64,000 bases of DNA from JACKII01 sp965222315. GTDB lineage: Bacteria > Pseudomonadota > Alphaproteobacteria > Bin95. Shown here one piece after another: positions 19,205-29,543 of the stretch. How positions within the stretch are numbered: position 1 is the first letter of the stretch; every line of letters starts with the position of its first letter. The stretch spans positions 2,046,001 to 2,110,000 of the forward strand of contig OZ244951.1 of the NCBI GenBank assembly GCA_965222315.1. Direction: 5' to 3'. The translations under genes were made by a program, and so were the position numbers. Under the pieces are notes generated by a model that was not told where the DNA came from, made no database searches, and worked only from the letters and a program-made list of their open reading frames with translations.

Positions 19205-22200
19205 ATGATTTCAATATTATTCACTGCATTGACAATAGTCTTCGCGACAATTGGTAGTGGAAAGGCGGCACCAGATAGTTGCTCGACAAATGTTTCAGTT
19301 GATGGATCAGTGATAGCCAACTGCTCTGGAGATCAATCAGCAGGCATAAAATCGGGCCGAGACTACGATTCTAACGCGCAGTTTATTTATACGATCGACA
19401 CTATTCCAAACAAAAGTATTACCCCGGCCCAGGGGGTTGCCGGCATTGAACAATCCTTTGGCACAACAGACATTGGTATTTTCAATCCGATCTATTCAAA
19501 ATTCCCTATGAATTCCATTTCGACACGGGCAGCACACGGCATCATAGTGACTGCCAAGGGCTCAAACGGTTCGGATGGCAGCAATGGCAATGCAGGCAAA
19601 TCAGGCGGGAACATCCTTGAGTTGCCCATGTACAGCTATGGAAACATTACCGTAGACGGCAATCCGTCCACCTCGCCCACCCATGGCCAAACAATCACGC
19701 TCACCGGCGGCAATGGCGGCAAGGGCAGTAGCAATGTTCTCTATAAAGGCGGAAATGGGGGCAATGGCGGCATCTCCTTTGGTGGAATAGTCACCGGAAG
19801 CGGCGAGATTTGGACTCACTGGGGCTCCGGCGGCGGTGGGCAGGGCAGCGCTTTAAGCGTCGTCCAAAAGGGCGGCAATGGAGGGAGTGGCGGTGAGAAC
19901 TACCTGTATAGCGGTGCCAGCGGCGGTGCAGGCGGTTCGAACAATCACTTGATGACCGTAACGCCGGATTTTGGCGGCTGGATACTGACATCGGGTAACC
20001 TCAACGATGGGCATGGGCTCTATTTCCAGCAGGTCGGCGGAAATGGCGGCACCGGAGGAAACGGCACGGAACATGGCCAGGGCGGAAGCGGCGGCTTTGC
20101 CGGTTACGCCCAAGTCGGCGGCACCTCGTATGATTGGAATATTGCTACCTACGGGCTCAACTCCCACGGGATATTTTACGACAGCGCAGGCGGCCATGGC
20201 GGTACAGGGGGACTGGGCGATGTTGGGGATGGTGGCAAAGGGGGCACCGGCGGCTTAGGCGGTCTTGTCGATTTCAAATTCGAAGCGGGCGCCAATATCG
20301 AAACCGGAGGTGGCAGCATTTCGACCGGTGACGGTTCGGCTGGGATTTTAGCCGTCAGCGCGGGCGGCCGTGGCGGCAATGGCGGCACCAGCAACACCAA
20401 TACTGGCGGTACCGCTGGTACTGGCGGCATGGGCGAACAAATGACCGTGACAAGCGGCGACTTCATCAGGATTACAACACACGGTGCGAATGCGCCTGCC
20501 GCGGCGTTCTCATCAATCGGCGGCGACGGCGGCAGTGGAGGTCCCGGAAAAGTTTTTGGCTCCGGCAGTAATGGCGGAAAGGGCGGGGCCGGCGGCCCCA
20601 TCACTATCGGAGGCCAGTGGGTTATTGGCACGTCTGGGAACGGTTCCTTTGGACTGGTCGTAAGCAGCTTCGGTGGTGCGGGCGGACAGGGAGCAGACGG
20701 TTCGTTCTTCGGGTCGGAGGGCGATGGCGGCAGCTCGGGTCCAGGCGGCTCTATTAACGTCAACTTCGACGGATCCCTGAATACGCAGGGATCAGAAGCA
20801 ACCGGAATAATGGTCCAGAGCATCGCGGGAAGAGGCGGCGACGGCGGATCATCATCCAACGCCTTTGTCGCTTTCAACGCATCCGGCGGCAGCGCGGGCG
20901 ATGGCGGCACGGTCAATGTCTACAATCCAGCGGGTATTGTGACCGGCGGCAATCAGTCGGTCGGCATCGTGGCCCAGAGCATCGGTGGCGGTGGCGGCCA
21001 TGGCGGGCAGGACTTCGGCATATTTTACTCGCAAGGCGGCAACGGCAGCATTGGCGGCGCCGGCGGTACGGTCAATGTCACCAACGACGGCTACATTTCC
21101 ACGGCCGGCAACGATGCCCATGGAATCCAGGCACAAAGTATCGGTGGCACCGGTGGCGACGGCGGTGCAGGCGCAAGCGTTCTCGTGGCGCTGGGCGGCA
21201 ATGGTGGCAGCACGTCTCCTGGCGGCACTGTGAAGGTTACGAATACCGCCACCATTGAGACCGGCGTCAACCCTCCCAGCGGCCAGGGCGCTGACCCCAC
21301 CTGCGGCACCGGGTGTTCACATGGCATCATGGCCCAGAGCATTGGCGGCGGCGGCGGCAATGGCGGCAGCGCCACCGGCTGGTTCACTGTCGGTGCCGAT
21401 GGTGGTGGGGGCGGCGATGGCGGCGCGGTCAGCGTTATCAACGACGGTAGCCAAGGCTTATTCCCAGACGGATATGCCTTGATTGTTACAAACCTTGACG
21501 CGTCGAGCGGCATCTATGCCCAGAGCGTCGGTGGCGGCGGCGGCTATGGCGGTGGGGGTATCTCGGTCGGTGCGGGCGTCGCGGTCGCCGTCGGCGGTTC
21601 CGGCGCAGAGGGCGGCAATGGCGACAAGGTCGATGTTGTTTCTTCCCATGGCAGCCAGATTTCCACGCTCGGCAACACATCGCATGGTGTCTTCGCCCAA
21701 AGCGTTGGTGGCGGCGGTGGCGGCGCTGGGTTTGCAGTCAGCGTTTCAGCAAGCGCGTACCCCAGTGCTGCGGTATCGGTTGGCGGCACCGGCGGCAAGG
21801 GAGGCAATGGCGATACCGTAAACGTGACAATGTCAGACCTCTCAAGCGGTGGAGGGCACAACGCCGTTACCACCAATGGCGACGGGTCCCGCGGAATCGT
21901 TGCGCAAAGTGTGGGGGGCGGCGGTGGTGATGGCGGCTTCTCTGTAGCCGTGACCGGTGGCGGGTCTATCGCGAGCATGGCGTTTTCGCTGGGCGGCAGT
22001 GGCGGCGCAGCCGGAGACGGCGCAGCGGCGAACGTGACCAGCGGCGCAAACATCACGACATCCGGCGCAAATTCCCAGGGGATCCTGGCTCAAAGTATCG
22101 GCGGCGGCGGTGGCAATGGCGGCATGTCCATTGCCGGTGCAGTCAATTTGGAGGGCGCCGGTATTGCCATGTCGCTGGGCGGCAGTGGCGGGTCTGGCGG

Positions 22201-25200
22201 ATCTTCTGCGGACGTGACGGTCAACAACAGCGGCGCCATCAAAACGGCAGGTGATGAAGCGCATGGCATTTTTGGTCAGAGCACCGGCGGCGGCGGCGGA
22301 AACGGCGGTCTGTCGATAGCGGGTTCAGTCAGCCTGGGCAGCGCGGGCCTCGCCTTGTCTCTCGGCAGCAACGGAGGCTCGGGTGGGGCGTCTGGCTTAT
22401 CGAGGATCCAAAACGGCACTCTGGGCCAGGCTGACCCCGCTTTGGCGGCGATCACGACTTCTGGTGATGCCGCCCACGGCATTTTCTCGCAAAGCGTTGG
22501 CGGCGGCGGCGGCAATGGCGGTCTCTCGATTGCTGGCACTATCACGGACGGCCAGGGCGCTGTGGCGATGTCTCTGGGGGGAAGCGGCGGTGCAGGAGGG
22601 GATGCGCTAGATTCCACCATAACTAATTACGGCAGCATCCTGGCCACAGGGTCTCAGTCAGCCGGCCTGTTTGCACAGAGCGTGGGCGGCGGCGGCGGCA
22701 ACGGCGGCATGAGCATAAGCGGAACGCTGGCCGACTCGGATGCCAAATCCTTTAGCGTTTCGCTTGGCGGCAGCGGCGGGGGCAGCGGCAATGGCTCATC
22801 CGTCGCTGCGATCAATACAGGCTCCATCACAACCGGTTCGCTTGATGATCCGAGCGACCCGGATGATTCATCCGACAACGCCCATGGTATGTTCGCCCAA
22901 AGTGTCGGCGGCGGTGGCGGCTATGGCGGCTTTTCCGGCGCCTTTGCGCTAGGTGCGAGCGGCGAGTCGACTACCGCGAATGTGACTATTTCGGTCGGTG
23001 GCAGCGGTGGTTCATCCGGCAAGGGCGGGCAGGCAGAGGTCTATCACGACGGCAACGCCACGGCTTATGGCGGCAATGGCAATCAGAACAACGGGATCAC
23101 CACATACAGCGACCAGTCCCATGCCATGTTCGCCCAGAGCATTGGCGGCAGCGGCGGCAATGGCGGGAGTGGTTTTGCCGCTTCGGTCGAAGCACTCGCC
23201 GCAGGCGAAAGCTCAACCTTAAACGTAGCAATCGGTGTCGGCGGCACGGCCGGAAACGGAAGCACTGGCGGCGAGGCTATTGCCAGTCACGTGTCCGGTG
23301 ACCTGGAGACGTTCGGTGCAGCCTCCCATGGAATTTATGCACACTCAGTCGGCGGCAGCGGCGGGAGTGGCGGCTCGATGTGGACCTTGGCTTACAACTT
23401 AAAGTGCGGAAGTAACTGCGAATCAGGCGGCAATAACTACAATGTGGATGTCAATATTGGCGGCAAGGGTGGCGCCGGCAATGATGGCGGCCAGGTGGTT
23501 GTCGACAGCCGCGATGACATAAGCACCAGTGGCCACGGTTCGTTTGGCATTTACGCTTACAGTATTGGCGGCGGCGGCGGTGACGGTGGCGATTCAAGCG
23601 GCCTCCCGACGATCCCATTAACGGACCGGGTTAGCACGTTCAAAGACATAGGCGTCCATGTCGGGGGATCTGCGGGCAGTTCCGGCAATGGTGGCGATGT
23701 GTCGGTCGGCTACCAGAATGGCGCCATTCTCACGTTGGGCCTGAATGCCCCCGGCATTTACGCGCAGAGCGTGGGCGGCGGCGGCGGACGCGGCGGTACG
23801 GGTACGGGAGGGGCAACCGGCAAAGTCACCTTTGGCGGCGGCGGTGGCGCGGGTGGCAATGGCGGACAAGTCGATGTCAGTGTTGGCAGCGGCGCTACCA
23901 TTACGACAAGCCGTAGTTCAGCCGGGTCGACCTCAGACGATATCGATGGCTCCTATGGGATATTCGCGCAGAGCGTCGGCGGCGGCGGCGGGCAGGCGGG
24001 CAACGCTGTCCTGTTTGGCGACCACGGGACAGGCACGACGGATGTCTCGATCGGAATTGGTTTTGCCTGGGCGGAGCCGGGCGGCAATGCGGGCAATGGC
24101 GGTGCCGTCGACGTCAGTTCAGACGCTGCGACCATCGCCACCTCCAGCAACAACGGTGTTGGCATCTTCGCGCAGAGCGTGGGCGGCGGCGGTGGTTTGG
24201 CCGGCGATGTCGGCATCGGCAGTGGTACCGCCTTGACCGGCAGCGTGGTCGGTTCCGTTGGTGGCGATGGCATTGGCGGACCCGTAAACGTCGAGAGTTC
24301 AGGGGATATATTGACCTTTGGGGATGGAGCGACCGGCATTTTCGCCCAAAGCGCCGGTGGTACCGCGGCAGTGACGAGCGCCGGTGCCGATGTGACCGTA
24401 TCTGTCCAGAGCGGCGCGGTGACGGTCTCTGGTAACGACGCCAGTGGCATTCTGGTTCAGAGCGTCCGGGTATCGAACGGAGATGCCATCGGTGCCGGTA
24501 GCAGTCATGTGACCGTCGCAAGCGGTGCTTCCGTGCAAGGCGGCTTTGGCGGCAGCGTGCAATCGGGCGCCGGTGTGGAATTCCTGGACGGCGTCGCCAA
24601 TACCCTGGTTAACGACGGCACGATCACCTCGCGCAGCGGTGCAGCCGTCGTTCACAAAGGGACCGGCACACTCAGCCAGTCCGGCAGTGGATCGCTCGGC
24701 GTGACGAACACAGGGTTGATCATTGGCGATTTCGATATGGCGACGCCCGGTAGCCACGTCCGCAACATGGCGGCCGGCCGGATCGATATAGGCTCGTCCA
24801 GCCGCATTGGCGGCCCCAGCGGGCTGCTGTTGAACGACGGTCTGATCAATATCCTAGGTTACAATATCGTCGGCGAAACCAATATCGCCGCAAGCTTCAC
24901 CCAGAGCGCAACGGGAATGCTTGCCTTCGATCTCAACCATGTGCCGGGTCCTCTCAAAGGCGTGCACGCCGACTTGCTGACCGTCGCAGGCAGTGCCGAC
25001 CTGGAAGGAGCAGTGACCATTCATGTACGCGATCCGGGTATTGGCGGTATCGGCCGGCAGTCGGTGACATTGATCGAGGCTACGGGCGGGTTGACCGCCG
25101 ATCAGTTGGCAGTCAGTCCGTCAGCGGTGGCGCAATACCAATTGGACAGGAAAGCGGATCGTATTGGTTTGAGTTACGATATCGACTTCGCCAATCCGGC

Positions 25201-26293
25201 AGCCACGCAAGGTATTAGCGGCAACCAGCGTAAGATAGCATCCCATATCGCCGCCCAACATGCTGCGGGCGGTGTCGGCGCGGAGTTGCTCTTCCTGACC
25301 GAAGCGCCAAACGCCTCCGCCTATGGGGAGAGCCTGGAGGCGCTAAGCCCTGCCCCCTATGGCGTGGGCGGAGCGGCCTCTCTGATGTCCGGCATGCAGT
25401 TCGCCGACAGCCTGTTAAGCTGCAAGGAGCGCGGCGGGGCGAACCGGTTCATCCGCGAGGCCGACTGCGTCCGGCTGGACGGCGGCGGCCGCTACTATTC
25501 GCAGGACAGCACCAGCAGCACGCCCGGTTTCGATCTTTCCTGGGGCGGCATAGGCCTTGGCGGCCAGACGGAGGTCGCAGAAGGTTGGATCATCGGCGGC
25601 GGACTGGCTTACGAAGCCCTGAACGGTTCATCCAAAGCCAATCTTTGGGGCAGTGACGGCGACCAGTTCCACGCCGGCATTGCGTTGAAGCGGCAGATGG
25701 GGCCGGCGTTGCTGGCGGCATCACTGGGTGGCGGCTTCGGCTCCATGGACGTAAGGAGGCAGGCGGCGCCGGGCGTAACAGCCAACGGTGAACAGGACTT
25801 CGTGTCGGTCAGCAGTCAATTCCGGGGCGCCTATGCCTTCGAGTACACGGACTGGTATATCAAGCCGCTGGCTGACCTCAACCTCACCTATGTCAGCACC
25901 GGCAGCGTGACGGAGACGGGCGCCGGCGCCGCCAATCTCCGGGTCGATGGCAGCGATGACTTCTATGTTTCGGTCCGCCCAGCTGTTGAATTCGGCATGG
26001 AACTGGAGGCGGACAGCGGCGGTGGTACACTCTTCCGCCCGCGCATCGCGGTCGGCGTGACCCAATTCCTGACCGACCCATCTCAGTCAGTCACCGCAAG
26101 ATTCACCGGCGCTGCGCCGGGTATCGCGCCCTTCACAGTGCAGAACGATATGGATGAAACATCACTCGATATAGAGGTCGGACTGGACGTGTTTACTCGG
26201 CGGAACGTTCAATTCTCCCTCAACGGCATTACACAGATCAGCAAGAATTCAATGAACGTCGGCGGCAGCCTCCGACTAGCTATCGCGTTTTGA
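19205..26293 (+). CDS. Giant Gly/Ser-rich autotransporter adhesin
   Basis: About 2362 aa from ATG 19205; in-frame GTGs at 19175 and 19187 are alternatives. A signal peptide (ISILFTALTIVFATIG..GKAA) precedes the passenger. Residues ~110-1800 are extremely Gly-rich with about 20 copies of a motif like GIFAQSVGGGGGNGG every 60-100 residues, alternating with beta-strand segments of the form TTSGDxAHG. This suggests a long repetitive beta-solenoid. The last ~300 residues form an autotransporter beta-barrel (aromatic/alternating strands, terminal Phe in LRLAIAF). Members are secreted type V proteins acting as adhesins or surface layers. The upstream ~170 bp are AT-rich and no neighbour appears cotranscribed. 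The repeats superficially resemble mycobacterial PGRS proteins, but the barrel settles the class. Confidence 0.9.
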   Translation: MISILFTALTIVFATIGSGKAAPDSCSTNVSVDGSVIANCSGDQSAGIKSGRDYDSNAQFIYTIDTIPNKSITPAQGVAGIEQSFGTTDIGIFNPIYSKFPMNSISTRAAHGIIVTAKGSNGSDGSNGNAGKSGGNILELPMYSYGNITVDGNPSTSPTHGQTITLTGGNGGKGSSNVLYKGGNGGNGGISFGGIVTGSGEIWTHWGSGGGGQGSALSVVQKGGNGGSGGENYLYSGASGGAGGSNNHLMTVTPDFGGWILTSGNLNDGHGLYFQQVGGNGGTGGNGTEHGQGGSGGFAGYAQVGGTSYDWNIATYGLNSHGIFYDSAGGHGGTGGLGDVGDGGKGGTGGLGGLVDFKFEAGANIETGGGSISTGDGSAGILAVSAGGRGGNGGTSNTNTGGTAGTGGMGEQMTVTSGDFIRITTHGANAPAAAFSSIGGDGGSGGPGKVFGSGSNGGKGGAGGPITIGGQWVIGTSGNGSFGLVVSSFGGAGGQGADGSFFGSEGDGGSSGPGGSINVNFDGSLNTQGSEATGIMVQSIAGRGGDGGSSSNAFVAFNASGGSAGDGGTVNVYNPAGIVTGGNQSVGIVAQSIGGGGGHGGQDFGIFYSQGGNGSIGGAGGTVNVTNDGYISTAGNDAHGIQAQSIGGTGGDGGAGASVLVALGGNGGSTSPGGTVKVTNTATIETGVNPPSGQGADPTCGTGCSHGIMAQSIGGGGGNGGSATGWFTVGADGGGGGDGGAVSVINDGSQGLFPDGYALIVTNLDASSGIYAQSVGGGGGYGGGGISVGAGVAVAVGGSGAEGGNGDKVDVVSSHGSQISTLGNTSHGVFAQSVGGGGGGAGFAVSVSASAYPSAAVSVGGTGGKGGNGDTVNVTMSDLSSGGGHNAVTTNGDGSRGIVAQSVGGGGGDGGFSVAVTGGGSIASMAFSLGGSGGAAGDGAAANVTSGANITTSGANSQGILAQSIGGGGGNGGMSIAGAVNLEGAGIAMSLGGSGGSGGSSADVTVNNSGAIKTAGDEAHGIFGQSTGGGGGNGGLSIAGSVSLGSAGLALSLGSNGGSGGASGLSRIQNGTLGQADPALAAITTSGDAAHGIFSQSVGGGGGNGGLSIAGTITDGQGAVAMSLGGSGGAGGDALDSTITNYGSILATGSQSAGLFAQSVGGGGGNGGMSISGTLADSDAKSFSVSLGGSGGGSGNGSSVAAINTGSITTGSLDDPSDPDDSSDNAHGMFAQSVGGGGGYGGFSGAFALGASGESTTANVTISVGGSGGSSGKGGQAEVYHDGNATAYGGNGNQNNGITTYSDQSHAMFAQSIGGSGGNGGSGFAASVEALAAGESSTLNVAIGVGGTAGNGSTGGEAIASHVSGDLETFGAASHGIYAHSVGGSGGSGGSMWTLAYNLKCGSNCESGGNNYNVDVNIGGKGGAGNDGGQVVVDSRDDISTSGHGSFGIYAYSIGGGGGDGGDSSGLPTIPLTDRVSTFKDIGVHVGGSAGSSGNGGDVSVGYQNGAILTLGLNAPGIYAQSVGGGGGRGGTGTGGATGKVTFGGGGGAGGNGGQVDVSVGSGATITTSRSSAGSTSDDIDGSYGIFAQSVGGGGGQAGNAVLFGDHGTGTTDVSIGIGFAWAEPGGNAGNGGAVDVSSDAATIATSSNNGVGIFAQSVGGGGGLAGDVGIGSGTALTGSVVGSVGGDGIGGPVNVESSGDILTFGDGATGIFAQSAGGTAAVTSAGADVTVSVQSGAVTVSGNDASGILVQSVRVSNGDAIGAGSSHVTVASGASVQGGFGGSVQSGAGVEFLDGVANTLVNDGTITSRSGAAVVHKGTGTLSQSGSGSLGVTNTGLIIGDFDMATPGSHVRNMAAGRIDIGSSSRIGGPSGLLLNDGLINILGYNIVGETNIAASFTQSATGMLAFDLNHVPGPLKGVHADLLTVAGSADLEGAVTIHVRDPGIGGIGRQSVTLIEATGGLTADQLAVSPSAVAQYQLDRKADRIGLSYDIDFANPAATQGISGNQRKIASHIAAQHAAGGVGAELLFLTEAPNASAYGESLEALSPAPYGVGGAASLMSGMQFADSLLSCKERGGANRFIREADCVRLDGGGRYYSQDSTSSTPGFDLSWGGIGLGGQTEVAEGWIIGGGLAYEALNGSSKANLWGSDGDQFHAGIALKRQMGPALLAASLGGGFGSMDVRRQAAPGVTANGEQDFVSVSSQFRGAYAFEYTDWYIKPLADLNLTYVSTGSVTETGAGAANLRVDGSDDFYVSVRPAVEFGMELEADSGGGTLFRPRIAVGVTQFLTDPSQSVTARFTGAAPGIAPFTVQNDMDETSLDIEVGLDVFTRRNVQFSLNGITQISKNSMNVGGSLRLAIAF

Positions 26294-26299
26294 GGAACC

Positions 26300-26425
26300 G
26301 CAGAATGACAGGTCGTGCGCGCCGAGTAGCGTTGATGTCCAGCACGATCCGCTTGGCCCGTTTCGCCGCGATAAAGGGGGCAATATCTGCGGCAGACCTG
26401 GCTCTCAAACCGCGTATACCCAGAC
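26300..26425 (-). pseudogene. Possible IS1380-type transposase scrap
   Basis: The minus strand reads SAADIAPFIAAKRAK followed by RIVLDINAT, which resembles the region around the first catalytic Asp of IS1380 transposases (family form IVLDLDATDDP). Only about 25 residues match and the frame then diverges. Weak evidence, noted because a clearer IS1380 fragment lies on the other side of the autotransporter gene. Confidence 0.3.
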
Positions 26426-26792
26426 CGTGACGCCATTCTTTAGGCTGGATGCGACGCCTGGAACAAACATATCGCCTCGCCCAATACTATACCGTCCATT
26501 GCGTCGTGCGACTGGGTTCAGGTGGGTCGATAGCCGGCACCGTTGGTATGAGCTGGTCATGCCGAATCTGCACGAAGAAAGCCGCCTTCTCCAATATTCT
26601 GGCTAAGATGCAGCTCTAACCGTACTGCCGAATTCCCAACCTGAGACCGCATCGCTATCCGGCCGGTCTGGTGGTGCGGAAAGGCGCCTCAGCGATCAAA
26701 GTGCATTCACCTAGTGCTATATCCTCCTGAAATCACGTCACTAATTCACGCAACCAAAATTATTAAATGCCTATTTATCAATGAATAAAATC

Positions 26793-26815
26793 ATGGCGGA
26801 TAGGGTGTCCGCCAT
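26793..26815. other. Candidate left attachment site, also a hairpin
   Basis: ATGGCGGATAGGGTG at 26793-26807 matches ATGGCGGATGGGGTG at 63098-63112 (the 3' end of tRNA-Ser) in 14 of 15 bases. The same bases also form a perfect 8-bp stem (ATGGCGGA / TCCGCCAT) with a 7-nt loop, so a terminator is an alternative reading. Confidence 0.45.
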
Positions 26816-26883
26816 TTAAACGTAAAACTCTACATAGTGTATTGTAATATAAAAATTTTATGAATCAGCGTATTCCAAAGTGT

Positions 26884-26900
26884 ACCGCAAAATGTGCTGC
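26884..26900 (+). repeat. Arm-type repeat near the left island end
   Basis: ACCGCAAAATGTGCTGC here and ACCGCATTTTGTGCAGC at 62979-62995 agree at 13 of 17 positions. They lie at similar distances inside the two candidate att sites, as integrase arm sites often do. Confidence 0.35.
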
Positions 26901-28439
26901 TAATCTAATCGCTCATTCGAACCCCGTGGTTTGGCAGCATCCAATAGTCGAATGGTATCGGAGAGAACCCAGCAATGCAGAAAAATAAGTGCAAAACCGC
27001 TATTCAGGACCGCAGGCTTCCTGTTGGTGGGGACGACAGGGAAACTGATGGTTCGTTACAAAAAACGTTTGGCGACCCCGAGTTAATCCCGTTTCCTGAG
27101 CGAGGAGTGCCGCTAGACGTGCTTATCCGTGATGCGCCGCTTTGGGTGACCTGGCGCAGAGATGCCGACGGCAAACGAATTCCGATCAGCCCCAAAACTG
27201 GCAAAGCGTGCGGCACCGCCAGCACCGAAGGCTGGGGAACCCAATGCGAGGCGGAGCGGAGAGTAGAACAACTAAGTGCCCGAACCTCTGCACCCAACGA
27301 TAGTGCAGGCATTGGAATCATGCTTGGACCATTGCCGCAGTATCCCGGGCTCTATCTCAGCGGCATCGATATCGACGGCTGTAGAGATCCTGAGTCTGGG
27401 GTTCTCGAACCTTGGGCTGCGGAAATCCTGGACCGGTTTGACACCTATGCTGAGGTGTCTCCCAGCGGGGGCGGGGTCCATGTCTTATTCGTCTGCAGTG
27501 ATGAAGACCGGTCAGCGCTGAAAGCAGAAGGACTGATACGCCCCGGTTCAGAGTATGGCCGCGACTTCAGCCCTTGTAAGCGGATTGAGATCGCGCCAAG
27601 GCTTTGTGGCGGTAAGTGGTTAACCTATACTGGCAGCGGCATTCTTCCCACGTACCTTTCCGAGGTTCTCGGCGATGGCATGGCAATGGACGTCAAGCGG
27701 ATCGGATCTGAGGATCTTCGGTGGCTGTTCGGGGAACACGGTCCGGCATTTTTGCGAGACTTCCAGGGGCAGACCGAACGATCGTCATCTATCAGGGATG
27801 AGTCCGGATCAGGGATCGGCTGGCGAAAGGCATTGGACCTGTTTGGAAAAGGGATGACCCTGGAAGAAGTAGCAGAGGCGTTCGATGCGGACGGCGGTAA
27901 TGCGGGTGAATGGTGGAGCCGCACTGACGACCGGCAGCGCCAGCGGGTTCTGGAGCGGGCTTGCCGGCGAGTGCTAGAAACCAGGAAGGTACGCTTGGCA
28001 GAACTCCTGGATGAGTTTGACGACCTTGATGATGAGCCCGGTGAAGACGACGACCCTGATGTCTGGCGCGTGAACCGGGACTACGCGGTCGTCGATGTGC
28101 CGGGCGGTGTGGCGATAGCCCGTTTCAAGGATGATGACTTCGATCTTCTAAGCAAGTCATCGTTCGAGTTGAAGATGGCGAACCGACGGGTGCTCGTCAG
28201 GGATAAGCAAGCTCCATTGTCCCGGTACTGGCTCCAGCACCCTCTGCGCAAAGACTTTGATGGCCTTGTCTTCGATCCGTCCGGCCGCAGCCCGGATCGC
28301 ATGCTGAACATGTGGCGCGGCTGGAGTGTCTCCGCTGATGTCTCGGGGAGTTGCGAACGGTTCCTTGCGTTGATCGAAGACGTAGTTTGCCCGGACGATC
28401 CGGCTGCAAGGGACTATCTGATAAAGTGGTTTGCCCACA

Positions 28440-29543
28440 TGTCCTCTTAAGCTTCTTGACTGACGAACAGGTTGACGGTTTCGATGGGGCGTCGGCCCTG
28501 GTTGCGGTATCCGAGATGGGGCCGTTCGGTGTTGTAGTGCACGAGCCAGGCGTCCAGGTCGGTTTGTAGGGCTTTGACGCTCTCGTAGAACGTCTCGCGC
28601 ATTTTCAGGCGGAAGAACTCGTCCAGCACGGTGCCGTTGAAGCGCTCGACAAAGCCGTTCGTCTTCGGCGAGCGCACCTTGGTGCGGCGATGCTCGATCC
28701 CATTCAGCGCCAGGTAGAGCTCATAGGGATGCGTTTCGGTTCCGCAGAACTCGCGGCCATTGTCGGTCAGCACCGCGCCGACCGGCAGGTCGAGCCTGCG
28801 GTAGAAGGGCAGCACGTCGTTGTGCAGCACCGCCACCGCGGCCTCCGGCTGCTTGGAGACGTGCAGGAAGCCGAAGGCATAGGAACCGTAGGTATCCACG
28901 ACCGCATGCAGGTAGACCTTGCCCACGCCCTTCAGGCTGCCGACGAAGAAAGTGTCGGCGGACAGCAGTTCGCCTGGCGCGCCGCTTTCCACATGCCGCT
29001 CGCGGAAGGCGGGATTGAGCTTTTCGATGAAGGCCGCCTGCTCGGCGGTGATCTCGATAGCCTTGCCGGCCAACTGTTCTTCCAGCTTCAGCCAGCGGTC
29101 ATACCGGCTGCCGAGGCCGGCTTCGTTCAGGATCTTCTGGATGGTGATCGCCGAGACGCGCACGCCTTCGAGCGCCAGCATCGCCTCCAGCCGGTTGCAG
29201 CCATACGCCGGATGCTCCAGCGCCAGGGCGTGGATGCGGGCAACCGTCTCCGGCGGAGTGGTCATCGGATGCGATTGATGGACCGGTGGCAGGTCTTTCA
29301 GGCCATCGAAGCCATGGGTCTGAAAGCGCCTTTTCCATTCGTAGAAGCTGGTGCGGTCCATCCCCCGGCGGCGGCAGGCCTCCGCCGCATTGCCGAGCTC
29401 TTTGGCAAGCTCGAGTACGCTCAACCGCTGCTCGGCAAGCTTGCTGGCAGCATCACGCCTGGACGGTGTTGACGGCTTCGCTGAGACTGACATGGCTTCC
29501 TCCATTCTGTGCCATATAGCACGGGAAGAAGCTTAAGAAGACA
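28440..29543 (-). mobile_element. IS481-like insertion sequence (1104 bp)
   Basis: Terminal inverted repeats are TGTCCTCTTAAGCTTCTT (left) and its near complement at the right end (17/18). A 7-bp target duplication GCCCACA lies at 28433-28439 and 29544-29550. Removing the IS plus one duplicate restores the primase frame, so this is a clean and fairly recent insertion. Confidence 0.9.
28447..29493 (-). CDS. IS481-type DDE transposase
   Basis: 348 aa from ATG 29493, preceded by GGAGGAAGCC. The N-terminal helix-turn-helix (LGNAAEACRRRGMDRTSFYEWKRR) is followed by an rve integrase core with catalytic residues in LLSADTFF, LTDNGREF and NGFVERFNG. A single ORF without an IS3-style frameshift points to IS481 rather than IS3. 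It appears intact and fills the element. Confidence 0.88.
   Translation of the reverse strand: MSVSAKPSTPSRRDAASKLAEQRLSVLELAKELGNAAEACRRRGMDRTSFYEWKRRFQTHGFDGLKDLPPVHQSHPMTTPPETVARIHALALEHPAYGCNRLEAMLALEGVRVSAITIQKILNEAGLGSRYDRWLKLEEQLAGKAIEITAEQAAFIEKLNPAFRERHVESGAPGELLSADTFFVGSLKGVGKVYLHAVVDTYGSYAFGFLHVSKQPEAAVAVLHNDVLPFYRRLDLPVGAVLTDNGREFCGTETHPYELYLALNGIEHRRTKVRSPKTNGFVERFNGTVLDEFFRLKMRETFYESVKALQTDLDAWLVHYNTERPHLGYRNQGRRPIETVNLFVSQEA

Larger units (their letters stand above)
26294..26974. other. Noncoding stretch at the left edge of the island
   Basis: About 680 bp with no convincing gene. It holds a possible IS1380 scrap (26300-26425), a hairpin/att-like repeat (26793-26815), an AT-rich segment (26740-26880), an arm-like repeat (26884-26900) and the leader of the primase gene, whose ATG at 26975 follows GGAGAGAACCCAGCA. 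Confidence 0.6.

Noticed and set aside
20176..22056. Several long proline-rich minus-strand frames
   Set aside because: They are complements of the Gly-codon-rich autotransporter repeats.
19500..24400. Repeat array that might be mistaken for CRISPR or a satellite
   Set aside because: Repeats are degenerate coding repeats (GGxGGxGG) in one long frame with irregular spacing; no spacers or cas genes.
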